The notes: generated by a model from the sequence alone, not told the origin. Numbered from the stretch's first letter, positions 30,395-40,423 are shown. The stretch is DNA of 59,472 nt from Candidatus Nitrotoga sp. CP45 (GCA_945874105.1 CAMCFJ010000015.1:1-59472), one strand, 5' to 3'. Numbers and translations: made by a program.

Positions 30395-31147
30395 ATGAAA
30401 AATGCACAGGTATATTTGATAGGTGCAGGGCCAGGCAGTTTGGAGCTGCTGACTCTGGGTGCAGTGCGCTCCATTGGACTAGCGGATGCCATTCTGATTG
30501 ATGACTTGGTGAATCCTGATGTTCTGGAATTTGCCCACAGCAACGCGCAGATTATTTACGTGGGTAAACGCGGGGGATGTAACTCTACGCCACAAACATT
30601 CATCCACAAGCAGATGATTTCACTGGCGCGTGCAGGCAAGGTGGTAGCGCGTATTAAGGGTGGTGATCCGTTTATGTTCGGGCGCGGTGGTGAGGAACTA
30701 CAAGCTTTGCGGCAGGCTGGTATTTCAGTATCCGTTATCAGTGGCATTACCTCCGGCATGGCGGTTACGGCTGCTTTGAGTATTCCGCTAACGCATCGAG
30801 ATTTCACGCATGGCGTAACGTTTGTCACGGGCCATACGCAAGGAACAGGGGAACCGAATTGGCAGGCATTGGCGGCGACAGGCACCACTCTGGTCATATA
30901 TATGGGCATGTCCAATTTAGGGTACATCGTGCAGCAATTGATAGCGCATGGATTATCGGCAGAGATTCCCGCTGCTGCAATCCAGAACGGTACGCTGCCT
31001 AATCAGCGGCAGGTAGTGACTACGCTGGGGCAACTTGAATCCTCGGTAGTTGCCGAAAAAATGGCTAGCCCAGCGATCGTGGTTATCGGCGAAGTAGTGC
31101 GCTTTGCCGAAATGACGGAACAAGTTTCGCAGCGATTGGCCGCATAA
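30395..31147 (+). CDS. cobA: Uroporphyrinogen-III C-methyltransferase
   Basis: A 250-aa S-adenosylmethionine-dependent methyltransferase making precorrin-2, the first step towards sirohaem. Family motifs: VYLIGAGPGSLELLTLGAVR, ADAILIDDLV, VGKRGG, the RIKGGDPFMFGRGGEE block, and SVISGITSGMAVTAALSIPLTHR. It is the single-domain form, without the CysG dehydrogenase/ferrochelatase half, which must be elsewhere. As the first gene before nirB it supplies the sirohaem cofactor of nitrite reductase. CGGAG lies upstream of ATG. The preceding sigma-54 promoter ties it to nitrogen limitation. Confidence 0.95.
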   Translation: MKNAQVYLIGAGPGSLELLTLGAVRSIGLADAILIDDLVNPDVLEFAHSNAQIIYVGKRGGCNSTPQTFIHKQMISLARAGKVVARIKGGDPFMFGRGGEELQALRQAGISVSVISGITSGMAVTAALSIPLTHRDFTHGVTFVTGHTQGTGEPNWQALAATGTTLVIYMGMSNLGYIVQQLIAHGLSAEIPAAAIQNGTLPNQRQVVTTLGQLESSVVAEKMASPAIVVIGEVVRFAEMTEQVSQRLAA

Positions 31148-31175
31148 CAAACAATTTGTAATCAGGAGCGATGAC

Positions 31176-33599
31176 ATGAAAAAAATGAAGCTGGTCATGG
31201 TAGGCAACGGAATGGCGGGAGTACGGACTCTGGAAGAGTTATTGAAACTGACTCCCGACTTGTATGACATTACCGTATTTGGTGCCGAGCCTTATCCTAA
31301 TTACAACCGCATCATGTTGTCCCCGGTTTTGGCGGGCGAACAAGGCATCCAGGACATTATCCTGAACGACATTGACTGGTATAAGAAAAACAACATCACC
31401 TTGCACCTGAACAAGAAGGTCGTGCATATTGCCCGCAAAAACAAGGTAGTGGTGGCTGAGGATGGCACAGAAGCCGAATACGACAGACTGTTGCTGGCGA
31501 CCGGTTCCAGTTCTTTCATCCTGCCGGTTCCGGGCAAGGAATTAGCAGGTGTGATTGGCTACCGTGACATCCAGGATACCAACGCGATGATAGCCGCAGC
31601 GGAAAAATATAAACATGCGGTGGTCATCGGCGGTGGCCTGCTCGGGCTGGAAGCCGCCAATGGCTTGGTACTTAGAGGCATGGATGTCACCGTGGTGCAT
31701 ATCATGCCGTGGCTGATGGAACGCCAACTGGATGAAAATTCGGCAAAAATGCTGCAATCCGCGTTGGAAGCCAAGGGTTTGAAATTCATGTTGAAGCAGC
31801 AGACTCAAGAGTTGATGGGCGATGGCCATGGACGCGTAAAGTCGATTCGCTTCAAGGATGGCAGTGAGATTCCTGCCGACCTGGTGGTGATGGCGGTTGG
31901 CATTCGCCCGAATGTTGCGCTGGCAGAATCAGCCGGGGTTTACTGTGATCGCGGCATTGTGGTGAGCGATACCATGCAAACCTATGACCCCAGTATCTAC
32001 GCAGTGGGTGAATGCGTTTCACATCGCGGCATCGCTTACGGTCTGGTCGCCCCGTTATTCGACATGGCCAAGGTCTGTGCCAATCATCTGGCGTGCATGG
32101 GAATCGCGTACTACCAAGGCTCGGTTACCTCTACCAAGCTCAAAGTCACCGGAGTGGATTTGTTTTCGGCCGGGAATTTTACCGGCGGCAATGAAACGAA
32201 TGAGATCGTAATGCGCGATGTCACCGGCGGGCGATACAAAAAATTGGTGCTGAACAACGATACGCTGATCGGCGCAGTGATGTATGGCGATACCAAGGAT
32301 AGCTCGTGGTATTTCCAGATGATACGTGACGGTAAAAATGTCGCCGAAATCCGTGACCAATTAATATTCGGCCAATCCCATCTGGGCAATGCCGGCTCTC
32401 AAGGGCAAAACCTTGCGGCCACCATGACAAACGCGATGGAAGTCTGCGGCTGCAATGGCGTATGCAAAGGGACGATTGTCAAGGCAATCAAGGAACAAGG
32501 GTTGTTCACGCTGGACGATGTACGCAAGCACACCAAGGCTTCTGCTTCCTGTGGTTCATGTACCGGTCTGGTTGAACAAATTCTCGCCTCCACCGTCGGG
32601 GGCGCTTATGCACCACTCGCCACGACCGTGAAGCCTTTATGTGACTGCACTTCCCACAGTCATGAAGAAGTGCGCAAAGCAATCCGTGAGGAAAAGTTGA
32701 TTTCAATCTCGCAAGCCATGACATTCCTTAACTGGAACACCGCAGATGGGTGCGCCAAGTGTAGGCCGGCATTGAACTATTACCTGCTATGCGCTTGGCC
32801 GCATGAGGCAAAAGACGATCCACAATCACGCTACATCAATGAGCGCGCCAACGCCAACATACAAAAAGACGGCACATTCTCGGTAGTGCCGCGCATGTAC
32901 GGCGGTATAACCACGCCACAGCAACTGCGCCGCATCGCTGAGGTAGCAGAAAAATATAACATCCCGACGGTTAAGGTGACAGGTGGGCAACGCATTGATT
33001 TACTCGGCGTAAAAAAAGCAGACTTGCCGAAGGTGTGGGCAGATCTTGACATGCCTTCAGGCTATGCCTATGGAAAAGCCTTGCGCACGGTCAAAACCTG
33101 TGTGGGCAGCGAGTGGTGCCGTTTCGGTGTGCAAAACTCGACGCAGATGGGTATCGACATCGAGCGCGCGTTTGACCATATGTGGATGCCGCACAAATTC
33201 AAGGTTGCCGTGTCCGGTTGCCCGCGTAACTGTGCTGAATCCGGCATCAAGGATGTGGGCATAATCGGCGTGGAATCAGGTTGGGAAATTTATGTGGCGG
33301 GTAACGGCGGTATCAAGACCGTGGTCGCGCAGTTCCTGGCGAAGGTAAAGACTCACGATGAAGTGATGGAGTACACCGGCGCATTCGCCCAGCTTTATCG
33401 CGAAGAAGCACATTACCTGGATCGCACAGTGCATTACGTCGAACGGGTTGGTCTGGACCATGTCAAGAAACACGTGGTAGAGGATGCAGCCAATCGCAAA
33501 GTTTTATACGCAAGATTGCTATATGCGCTGCAGGGTGCAACAAACCCATGGTCTAAAGAAAACATCAATGCGCGTGAATTCGAATCGCTGGCAATTTAA
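31176..33599 (+). CDS. nirB: Assimilatory nitrite reductase, large subunit
   Basis: An 807-aa cytosolic NAD(P)H-dependent enzyme reducing nitrite to ammonium. In order: FAD/NADH oxidoreductase domain (VMVGNGMAGVRTLEEL, LLLATGSSSF, VVIGGGLLGLEAANGL), two BFD-like [2Fe-2S] segments (VCGCNGVCKG with CGSCTG, then CDC...CAKCRP), and the nitrite/sulfite reductase domains. The sirohaem/[4Fe-4S] cysteines are CVGSEWC and CPRNC. All four are intact. It begins MKKMKLVM; CAGGAG lies 12 nt upstream. The gene sits between cobA and nirD in one operon with 28 and 13 nt gaps, implying ammonium production for assimilation rather than respiration. Confidence 0.96.
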   Translation: MKKMKLVMVGNGMAGVRTLEELLKLTPDLYDITVFGAEPYPNYNRIMLSPVLAGEQGIQDIILNDIDWYKKNNITLHLNKKVVHIARKNKVVVAEDGTEAEYDRLLLATGSSSFILPVPGKELAGVIGYRDIQDTNAMIAAAEKYKHAVVIGGGLLGLEAANGLVLRGMDVTVVHIMPWLMERQLDENSAKMLQSALEAKGLKFMLKQQTQELMGDGHGRVKSIRFKDGSEIPADLVVMAVGIRPNVALAESAGVYCDRGIVVSDTMQTYDPSIYAVGECVSHRGIAYGLVAPLFDMAKVCANHLACMGIAYYQGSVTSTKLKVTGVDLFSAGNFTGGNETNEIVMRDVTGGRYKKLVLNNDTLIGAVMYGDTKDSSWYFQMIRDGKNVAEIRDQLIFGQSHLGNAGSQGQNLAATMTNAMEVCGCNGVCKGTIVKAIKEQGLFTLDDVRKHTKASASCGSCTGLVEQILASTVGGAYAPLATTVKPLCDCTSHSHEEVRKAIREEKLISISQAMTFLNWNTADGCAKCRPALNYYLLCAWPHEAKDDPQSRYINERANANIQKDGTFSVVPRMYGGITTPQQLRRIAEVAEKYNIPTVKVTGGQRIDLLGVKKADLPKVWADLDMPSGYAYGKALRTVKTCVGSEWCRFGVQNSTQMGIDIERAFDHMWMPHKFKVAVSGCPRNCAESGIKDVGIIGVESGWEIYVAGNGGIKTVVAQFLAKVKTHDEVMEYTGAFAQLYREEAHYLDRTVHYVERVGLDHVKKHVVEDAANRKVLYARLLYALQGATNPWSKENINAREFESLAI

Positions 33600-33612
33600 A
33601 AAGGGGCAAATC

Positions 33613-33924
33613 ATGAACACTTGGCATGAAGTCACAACATTGGAAGAAATACCGCCTCTGGGCGCGCGCGTAGTTACGACAAACCACGGGGACATCGCAC
33701 TGTTCCGCACTGCGGAGGGAGAGGTATTCGCGTTGCTCGATCGGTGTCCGCATAAGGGCGGCCATCTGTCACAAGGCATCGTATTCGGGAAGAAAGTAGC
33801 CTGCCCGCTGCATAACTGGAATATCTGTCTGGATGACGGTAAAGCAGTGGCACCAGACGTGGGGTGCACGCGCTCCTATCCGGTCAAGGTGGAAAATGAT
33901 GTGGTGTATTTGTCGCTTGCATAA
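33613..33924 (+). CDS. nirD: Nitrite reductase small subunit (Rieske type)
   Basis: A 103-aa NirD subunit with a Rieske-like fold. It retains the [2Fe-2S] ligand pairs CPHKGGHLSQG and CPLHNWNICLDDG, so it probably carries a cluster and helps electron transfer to NirB. The frame is open back into nirB (to 33484), but ATG 33613 with AAGGGG 6 nt upstream gives the family N-terminus (MNTWHEVTTLEEIPPLGARVV). It lies 13 nt after nirB. Confidence 0.94.
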   Translation: MNTWHEVTTLEEIPPLGARVVTTNHGDIALFRTAEGEVFALLDRCPHKGGHLSQGIVFGKKVACPLHNWNICLDDGKAVAPDVGCTRSYPVKVENDVVYLSLA

Positions 33925-33974
33925 AGTTTCAGAATTACCAGAAGGATAATTTCATAACGTTAAAGGTGATGAAA

Positions 33975-34787
33975 ATGGATTACGTGCAACCTATCAAGTT
34001 AATAGAGCAACTTGTTGTTGTCGGCGAAAAAAAAGCATCTCTCAGTGTTCAGGATATGCTGCTTCGAGGATTTCTGTCCGGGGTGCTGCTGGGGTTTGCG
34101 ACTGCCCTTGCATTCAAGGTATCTGATGGATTTTCGGGGGGCGCTGCTGCACTGGTGATGGGGATTATTTTTCCGGTCGGCTTCGTGATGATCGTACTGC
34201 TCGGACTGGAATTGGTCACAGGCAGCTTTGCGCTGTTACCGATGAGTGTCGCTGATGGAAAAATAAGTTGCAGGGAAATGTTGCGGAATTGGTGCTGGGT
34301 ATTTCTAGGGAACTTGCTGGGCAGCCTGTTTTTTGGTGGGTTGCTGGCATTGGCACTGACTGGAACTTCGCCTGCCCCGGGTGGCCGATTGGCAGAAAAA
34401 ATTATTGCGGTTGCTCAGGCTAAAACGCTTGTATACCAGCATGCAGGTTCGATTGGCTGGCTCGCTGCCTTTATTAATGGCATCCTCTGCAACTGGATGG
34501 TGACTTTAGGCGTAGTGTTGGGTTTGATTTCCACTTCAACCACTGGAAAAATCATCGCTCCCTGGCTGCCAATCATGACATTTTTTGCACTAGGGTTTGA
34601 GCACTGTGTCGTCAATATGTTCGTAATACCTACCGCAATTCTATTGGGTGCCGACATCAGCGTTTATCAATGGTTGTTCTGGAATCAAGTTCCGGTTACG
34701 CTGGGCAACATAATTGGAGGTGCAGTTTTTACCGGTATGCTCTTGTATGTCACATATGGCAGAGCGAACAAACATGCTCAATTGTAG
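33975..34787 (+). CDS. nirC: Formate/nitrite transporter family channel
   Basis: A 270-aa six-helix FNT channel. Conserved blocks are SVQDMLLRGFLSGVLLGFATALAF, FPVGFVMIVLLGLELVTGSFALLP, NWCWVFLGNLLGSLFFGGLLA, GILCNWMVTLGVVLG and FFALGFEHCVVNMFVIP with the central-pore His. ATG 33975 is chosen because AAAGG (33962-33966) is then 8 nt away; ATG 33969 is too close. Position after nirBD makes nitrite (or nitrate/nitrite) the likely substrate. It ends the operon; 230 bp separate it from ntrB. Confidence 0.9.
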   Translation: MDYVQPIKLIEQLVVVGEKKASLSVQDMLLRGFLSGVLLGFATALAFKVSDGFSGGAAALVMGIIFPVGFVMIVLLGLELVTGSFALLPMSVADGKISCREMLRNWCWVFLGNLLGSLFFGGLLALALTGTSPAPGGRLAEKIIAVAQAKTLVYQHAGSIGWLAAFINGILCNWMVTLGVVLGLISTSTTGKIIAPWLPIMTFFALGFEHCVVNMFVIPTAILLGADISVYQWLFWNQVPVTLGNIIGGAVFTGMLLYVTYGRANKHAQL

Positions 34788-35017
34788 GGGCAGTTGTGGT
34801 GTATAAATGTGACGGTTGCCGGAATGGTAGTCGTCACAATAGAATAAAAGCAGGTTTTTCTTTACTGTAAAGATGTGGTGAATTTTTTCTGCAATTGCTG
34901 CAGTTTTAAAAAAATAAACTTGTTGAAACCATTGCGTATATTTGTCGTCCAACCCGTGTTTAGGTGTGTGATGGATATTTTTTATAAACCATAGGGCAAT
35001 TATTCCAAACAGTGAAA

Positions 35018-36061
35018 ATGCTTGTAGCCGACACCTTTTTACCTACCTTTGAACACCTTGCCACTGCGGTTATTCTGCTGGATGGGCAGTTGCGCATCGC
35101 TTATCTCAACCCGGCTGCGGAAAACCTGTTTGCCTTGAGCAGCAAAAGTTTGGTCGGCCATCCGGTGCAGCAAGTATTCACGCACACTGAGCAACTTGAT
35201 GCAGCAATGCAGCATGCACTCACCAATAACGCCAGCTATATTGAGCATGACCTTACGTTGGGGATACCTCCACATGGCAAGCTGCATTTGCGCTGCACCG
35301 CCACGCCGCTGCAATTAAACAAGCATTTGCTACTTGAATTTCATACCATTGATCGTCCGCTAAAGTTGGCGCGCGAAGAACAGATGCTGGATCAGACTCA
35401 AGCTAATCGCCTGCTGTTACGCAATCTGGCCCACGAAATAAAAAACCCGTTGGGTGGCATACGGGGCGCTGCACAACTACTGGAACATGAATTGGAGAAA
35501 CCCGCTCTGCGTGAATACACCCAGGTCGTTATTCAGGAAACCGACCGTTTGGTTTCATTAATGGAAAAGCTGCTTACCCCGCAACATCAGCCCAATTTCA
35601 GTTCCCTCAATATTCACGAAGTGCTTGAACGCGTGCGTAGCGTAGTGCTTGCTGAATTTCCAAAAAACATGTCTATCCAGCGCGATTACGACACCAGCCT
35701 GCCAGTGCTTATGGGCGACAAGGAGCAGCTTATTCAGGCGATCCTGAATCTTGTACGTAATGCTGCGCAGGCCATGCAGGGGCAAGGCAATATTGTTCTA
35801 CGCACACGCATCTCGCGCCAGGTAACATTGATGAAGAAACGCCATCGCCTGGCGGTAATCGTTCAGGTCATCGACAATGGCCCTGGTGTTCCCGCACATT
35901 TGCACGACAAGATTTTTTATCCACTGGTCTCTGGCCGTGACAATGGTCATGGTCTGGGACTGACTCTGGCGCAAGATTTTGTCAGTCAACATGAAGGCAG
36001 CATAGAGTTTGACAGTGAACCGGGGCGCACCTGTTTCACTGTCATGCTGCCGCTAAAATAA
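35018..36061 (+). CDS. ntrB: Nitrogen regulation sensor histidine kinase
   Basis: A 347-aa soluble kinase/phosphatase controlling NtrC. Residues 1-120 form a PAS domain (LATAVILLDGQLRIAYLNPAAENLF). The dimerisation/His-phosphotransfer segment is LLRNLAHEIKNPLGGIRGAAQLLEHEL, with the phosphoacceptor His of AHEIKNP. The ATPase domain shows the N box (LNLVRNAAQAM), DNGPGVP and GHGLGLTLA. No membrane segment, as expected for NtrB, which is controlled by PII. ATG 35018 or GTG 35012 are possible starts; no good ribosome binding site for either. ntrC follows after 22 nt. Confidence 0.95.
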   Translation: MLVADTFLPTFEHLATAVILLDGQLRIAYLNPAAENLFALSSKSLVGHPVQQVFTHTEQLDAAMQHALTNNASYIEHDLTLGIPPHGKLHLRCTATPLQLNKHLLLEFHTIDRPLKLAREEQMLDQTQANRLLLRNLAHEIKNPLGGIRGAAQLLEHELEKPALREYTQVVIQETDRLVSLMEKLLTPQHQPNFSSLNIHEVLERVRSVVLAEFPKNMSIQRDYDTSLPVLMGDKEQLIQAILNLVRNAAQAMQGQGNIVLRTRISRQVTLMKKRHRLAVIVQVIDNGPGVPAHLHDKIFYPLVSGRDNGHGLGLTLAQDFVSQHEGSIEFDSEPGRTCFTVMLPLK

Positions 36062-36083
36062 AGTGAATAAAATGGGAGCCAAT

Positions 36084-37481
36084 ATGAAACCTGTTTGGAT
36101 CATTGACGATGACCGCTCCATACGCTGGGTTCTGGAAAAAGCCTTGGCACGTTCTGAAATAAAATTTACCAGTTTCGTTTCGGCCGATGAAGCATTAGCC
36201 GCGCTACAGCACGGCACACCGCAAGTTGTCATTAGCGATATCCGCATGCCCGGCAGTTCCGGGCTGGATTTTTTGCAAAAAATACGAGAAAAAATTCCGA
36301 GTTTGCCAGTCATCATCATGACTGCTTATTCTGATCTGGAAAGTGCAGTCTCGGCATTTCAAGGTGGAGCATTTGAGTATCTGCCCAAACCGTTTGATGT
36401 CGATCAGGCGGTCGCACTAATACGCCGCGCGCTGGAACAAAGCCTGCGCGCTGATGCACCAGCAGAAGAGCAATCAGCCGCAGCTGCGCCTGATATTTTG
36501 GGACAGGCACCCGCGATGCAGGAGGTGTTTCGCGCTATTGGACGGCTCGCAAATTCCCATGCAACTGTCATCATCAACGGCGAATCCGGCACCGGCAAGG
36601 AGCTGGTGGCCCATGCGCTGCACCGCCATAGTCCGCGCGCCAACGAACCCTTCATCGCCATTAACACTGCGGCTATTCCCAAAGATTTGCTCGAATCTGA
36701 ATTGTTTGGCCATGAGCGCGGTGCATTTACCGGCGCGGCCACCGCCCGTCGCGGTCGTTTTGAGCAAGCTGAGGGTGGCACACTGTTTCTCGACGAAATC
36801 GGCGACATGCCAGCGGAGCTTCAAACACGTTTATTGCGCGTGCTGTCGGACAAAAATTATTATCGCGTTGGCGGGCATCAGCCGATTAAAACTGATGTAC
36901 GCATAATTGCCGCCACGCACCAGAATCTGGATGAACGGGTAAAAGAAGGTTTGTTTCGTGAAGATTTATTTCACCGCCTCAACGTCATCCGTTTGCGTCT
37001 TCCGCCACTCCGTGAACGGCGTGAGGATATCCCCTTGTTGGCGAAATATTTTCTACAGAAAAAAGCAGGTGAACTTGCTGTCGAACAAAAGACCTTCAGC
37101 GATGACACACTGAATTATCTGGCCACTCAGAATTTTCCCGGCAATGTGCGGCAACTGGAAAACCTCTGTCACTGGCTCACTGTAATGACACCATCACAAC
37201 AGATAGAAATTGCCGATCTGCCAATCGAATGGCGCGAGGCATCTGCTGGCACTGATGCTTCGCCCGTTGATTGGCGTCATGAGTTGGGTTTGCAGGTCGC
37301 GCTTGCATTGCAACGTGGCGATCAAAATATTCTGGGTAGTTTAGGCCAGCAGTTCGAACGCACGCTTATCACCCAGGCACTGAAACACACCGATGGCAGG
37401 CGCATAGAAGCCGCGACCCTTCTGGGCATGGGGCGTAACACGATGACACGCAAGATTCAGGAACTCGGATTGGATAAATAG
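36084..37481 (+). CDS. ntrC: Nitrogen regulation response regulator (sigma-54 activator)
   Basis: A 465-aa enhancer-binding protein. Receiver domain (residues 1-120) with IDDDRSIRWVLEKAL and the phosphoacceptor Asp in SDIRMPG, and the YLPKPFD segment. AAA+ domain with Walker A GESGTGKE, the sigma-54 contact loop GAFTGA, Walker B TLFLDEIGDM and the FPGNVRQLEN block. C-terminal Fis-type helix-turn-helix (EAATLLGMGRNTMTRKIQEL). ATG 36084 with GGGAG 5 nt upstream matches E. coli NtrC; the frame opens earlier at 36063. Together with NtrB, GlnK and the two sigma-54 promoters in this window it forms a complete regulatory loop. Confidence 0.97.
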   Translation: MKPVWIIDDDRSIRWVLEKALARSEIKFTSFVSADEALAALQHGTPQVVISDIRMPGSSGLDFLQKIREKIPSLPVIIMTAYSDLESAVSAFQGGAFEYLPKPFDVDQAVALIRRALEQSLRADAPAEEQSAAAAPDILGQAPAMQEVFRAIGRLANSHATVIINGESGTGKELVAHALHRHSPRANEPFIAINTAAIPKDLLESELFGHERGAFTGAATARRGRFEQAEGGTLFLDEIGDMPAELQTRLLRVLSDKNYYRVGGHQPIKTDVRIIAATHQNLDERVKEGLFREDLFHRLNVIRLRLPPLRERREDIPLLAKYFLQKKAGELAVEQKTFSDDTLNYLATQNFPGNVRQLENLCHWLTVMTPSQQIEIADLPIEWREASAGTDASPVDWRHELGLQVALALQRGDQNILGSLGQQFERTLITQALKHTDGRRIEAATLLGMGRNTMTRKIQELGLDK

Positions 37482-37497
37482 ATAAATAGCGGCGATA

Positions 37498-38709
37498 TTA
37501 TGCGTCAGACCCCCTCTTTTTGTCTGGCCGCAAAAATATGAATACCGCCAGTGCAGTAAAGGCGAGACATGCGGCCACAAGGAAAACGCTGGACGGATGC
37601 AACAACCACAACGCACCGGCAATCAGCGATGCAGGCAGGTAGATAAGGCCGGTCACAAAATTGTAGAGACCAATTGCAGACGCGCGCCGCTCCAGCTCGA
37701 TATCTGCGATAAACGCCTTGCTCTGGGCTTCGTCTATCGCATAAAACACGCCATAGATGATGAACAGAACTATGACCTGCCATTGAGTAGTCGCGAACGC
37801 GAAGCCGAGGCTCATCAACAGATAGATCAGATAACCCAGCATGATTATCCGCGCCCGTCCAAAACTATCCCCAAGTTTACCTATCAGCGGTGATGTAACG
37901 ACGAACGCAATATTGAACAAGGCATAAAGCAATACGATGTCCTTGACTGAAAATCCGACGCTGTGTGCACGCAATAGCAGAAAGCCGAAACTGAAATAGG
38001 CCAGCGAAAAGATTCCTGCTGCGACGAGATAGCGCTTGAATTCCGGGCTGAGGGTTTGCCATGTTTCAAACATGTTCTCGCGTGGGTGCTGAACCCCTGG
38101 CTGATCCTTGATGAGACTCAAGACCAGGACACCGAGCAAAGCGGGAATGAGCGCAACCCAGAACAGTATCCGGTACGTCGAGGCGCCGTCTCCAAGCCAC
38201 GAAAGCAGGCCGTACGCCACAAGCGGGCCAAGAACGGCGCCGGCCTTGTCGAGCGCCTTGTGCACGCCGAACGAATATCCCCTGGTGTCTTTGTCGGATA
38301 CTGCCGAAAGCCAGGCATCCCGTGGCGGCCCGCGGAAACCCTTGCCCAGACGCTCGATGACACGAAATATGCTGAGTCCCACGACCGAACTGGTGATTAA
38401 CAAAATTATTTTAGCCAGTGTGGAAAAACCATATCCGGCCAAAGCGAAGACTTTGCGTTTTCCGGTTCGGTCTGACAACCAGCCAGCCAGGTAATTCAGC
38501 GAGGATGCGGAAAAGTCGGCAAGTCCTTCGATCATGCCAAGCAAAGCGGCTGAGGCTCCCGCGATGGTAGTAAAGAAAATCGCGAAGACGGAAAAAATCA
38601 TCTCGGAGCTAAGATCAGTCAAAAAACTTACCAGGCCCAGCTTCAATACGTCTGGATGCAAGCCAAACTTCTTGACTGCCGGATCAGGTGACGCTGTGTC
38701 CTTGTCCAT
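37498..38709 (-). CDS. MFS transporter
   Basis: A 403-aa major facilitator with 12 predicted membrane helices. The loop 2-3 signature appears as GWLSDRTGKRK, and the N-terminus LKLGLVSFLTDLSSEMIFSVF resembles a subgroup of putative efflux or sugar-like MFS proteins. ERLGKGFRGPPRDAWLS and SFGVHKALDKAGAVLGPL are conserved in that subgroup. The substrate cannot be named. Convergent with ntrC (16 bp apart) and divergent from flgB. No regulator is adjacent. Confidence 0.85.
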   Translation of the reverse strand: MDKDTASPDPAVKKFGLHPDVLKLGLVSFLTDLSSEMIFSVFAIFFTTIAGASAALLGMIEGLADFSASSLNYLAGWLSDRTGKRKVFALAGYGFSTLAKIILLITSSVVGLSIFRVIERLGKGFRGPPRDAWLSAVSDKDTRGYSFGVHKALDKAGAVLGPLVAYGLLSWLGDGASTYRILFWVALIPALLGVLVLSLIKDQPGVQHPRENMFETWQTLSPEFKRYLVAAGIFSLAYFSFGFLLLRAHSVGFSVKDIVLLYALFNIAFVVTSPLIGKLGDSFGRARIIMLGYLIYLLMSLGFAFATTQWQVIVLFIIYGVFYAIDEAQSKAFIADIELERRASAIGLYNFVTGLIYLPASLIAGALWLLHPSSVFLVAACLAFTALAVFIFLRPDKKRGSDA

Positions 38710-38895
38710 CTTTAAAATATCCGCAAAAAAAATTTATCCACATCATTGAATTGGCATGGGGCGAGGTTAGTCAGTTTGACTGAAATCGGTAATTAAGACG
38801 GTTTCCCACGCTTATTCGTTCAATAGGCATAGTGCATTGCTGTTTAGCATGTGCGTCATGGAATAAGTATAAAAGTAATGAAGGAGATTAGCAGT

Positions 38896-39300
38896 ATGGT
38901 CAGCAAAATTGACAACGCATTACAGTTTAATCGAACCGCGCTGAACTTGCGCTCGGCGCGTCAGGAACTTATTGCTTCCAATATCGCTAATGTCGATACA
39001 CCCAACTATAAGGCAAAAGATATTGATTTCGCCAAGACGTTGCAAGGCGCAATGTCAGGTAACGGGCCGAAGTTGCAGATGGCAGGTAGCGGGCCTCATC
39101 ACTTGAGCGGTAGCACAGGTGAAAGCGTAATGGGTGCGCCGGTAATGTACCGCAATGTATTGCAGCCTAGCGCGGACGGAAATACGGTGGACATGGATGT
39201 CGAGCGTGCGCAGTTTGCTGACAATGCCTTGCGCTATGAAGCCAGCGTGAAATTCGTGGACAACCAAATCAGAAATGTATTAACCGCGTTACAAGGATAA
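38896..39300 (+). CDS. flgB: Flagellar basal-body rod protein FlgB
   Basis: A 134-aa proximal rod protein, first gene of the flg operon. The N-terminus [39 protein letters not shown] is the rod/hook family signature, and the C-terminus ends in a helix ([16 protein letters not shown]). AAGGAG at 38881-38886, 9 nt before ATG 38896, fixes the start; the frame is open to 38851. Exported by the flagellar type III system without a signal peptide. Only 5 nt separate it from flgC. Confidence 0.96.
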   Translation: MVSKIDNALQFNRTALNLRSARQELIASNIANVDTPNYKAKDIDFAKTLQGAMSGNGPKLQMAGSGPHHLSGSTGESVMGAPVMYRNVLQPSADGNTVDMDVERAQFADNALRYEASVKFVDNQIRNVLTALQG

Positions 39301-39305
39301 CCATT

Positions 39306-39710
39306 ATGTCGTTATTTAATATTTTCAACATTTCAGGATCTGCAATGGCAGCGCAGTCGCAGCGCCTGAATGTGGTGGCAAGCAATCTGGCCAACGCCGA
39401 CAGCACGACGAGTGCAAATGGCCAGCCTTATCGTGCCAAGCAGGTGTTGTTTAGCGCAACGCCAATGGGGGGCGGAGGGGGTGTCGGTGTAAAAGTGGCA
39501 GGGGTGGTGGAAGATGCTTCACCGATGAAAATGTTGTACGACCCCAAGCATCCCATGGCCAATGCGCAGGGTTATGTCACGCTGCCCAATGTCAATGTGG
39601 TGGAAGAGATGGTGAACATGATTTCGTCTTCGCGTTCCTATCAAAATAATGTGGAGGTGATGAATACCTCCAAGAGTTTGTTGCTCAAAACTCTGTCCAT
39701 AGGTCAGTAA
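39306..39710 (+). CDS. flgC: Flagellar basal-body rod protein FlgC
   Basis: A 134-aa rod protein. It carries [25 protein letters not shown] at the N-terminus and the C-terminal [32 protein letters not shown] typical of FlgC. A glycine run ([10 protein letters not shown]) lies in the middle. It lies between flgB and flgD in the usual order and polymerises with FlgB, FlgF and FlgG into the rod. A gap of 14 nt to flgD. Confidence 0.96.
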   Translation: MSLFNIFNISGSAMAAQSQRLNVVASNLANADSTTSANGQPYRAKQVLFSATPMGGGGGVGVKVAGVVEDASPMKMLYDPKHPMANAQGYVTLPNVNVVEEMVNMISSSRSYQNNVEVMNTSKSLLLKTLSIGQ

Positions 39711-39724
39711 CGAAAGGATAAACC

Positions 39725-40408
39725 ATGATTAGCGCAACTCAAGATACCGCTTCTACTGCCGCACTTATTTCCTCGCTTAATGCCAAGAGCAATGCTGCTT
39801 CGGGTAAAGAAGGCAGCGCCGCTGCTACGGAGGATAGATTTTTAAAGCTGTTGGTTACCCAAATGAAAAATCAGGATCCGTTGAATCCGATGGATAACGC
39901 GCAGGTGACATCGCAGATGGCGCAACTTAGCACGGTAAGCGGCATTGATAAGCTTAATGCCACCTTGCAAGCCCTAAGTGACAGCATGTCCGTTGGACAG
40001 TCTTTATCAGCCACCAGCATGATCGGGCATGGGGTTTTGATTCCAGGCTCAGCGATTACCCTGCAAGACGGCAAGGCAATTGGTGGGATTGAACTGACTC
40101 AGCCAGCTGATAGCGTAAAGATTCTGATACAGGATGCTTCGGGTAACACGGTAAGCACATTGCAAATGGGTCCGCAGAAAGCGGGTGTGACACCACTGGC
40201 ATGGGATGGCCGGACAGATGCGGGTACCCCTGCCGTAGATGGAAGCTACAAATTTTCGGCAGAAGCAATGGTGGCTGGCAATAAAATTGACATCAATACT
40301 TTGACCTTCGGCATGGTAAATGCTGTAACTCCAGGAATACATGGAGCCACTTTGAATGTGGGGTCAGCGGGTAGCGTTGAGATGTCGGCAGTAAAGCAAA
40401 TTATCTAA
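39725..40408 (+). CDS. flgD: Flagellar hook assembly (capping) protein FlgD
   Basis: A 227-aa scaffold that caps the growing hook. The N-terminal region has DRFLKLLVTQMKNQDPLNPMDNAQVTSQMAQLSTVSGIDKLN, the FlgD hallmark. The C-terminal part is a FlgD Tudor/Ig-like domain (LAWDGRTDAGTPAVDGSYKFSAEA). GAAAGGATAAACC before the ATG holds the ribosome binding site. It is not part of the final flagellum. flgE starts 15 nt after it. Confidence 0.95.
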   Translation: MISATQDTASTAALISSLNAKSNAASGKEGSAAATEDRFLKLLVTQMKNQDPLNPMDNAQVTSQMAQLSTVSGIDKLNATLQALSDSMSVGQSLSATSMIGHGVLIPGSAITLQDGKAIGGIELTQPADSVKILIQDASGNTVSTLQMGPQKAGVTPLAWDGRTDAGTPAVDGSYKFSAEAMVAGNKIDINTLTFGMVNAVTPGIHGATLNVGSAGSVEMSAVKQII

Positions 40409-40423
40409 CTTAAGGAGAATGTC

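Noticed and set aside
38825-38850. Possible sigma-54 promoter before flgB (GGCATAGTGCATTGCT)
   Set aside because: GG and GC are 11 bp apart instead of 10, and no activator site is evident.
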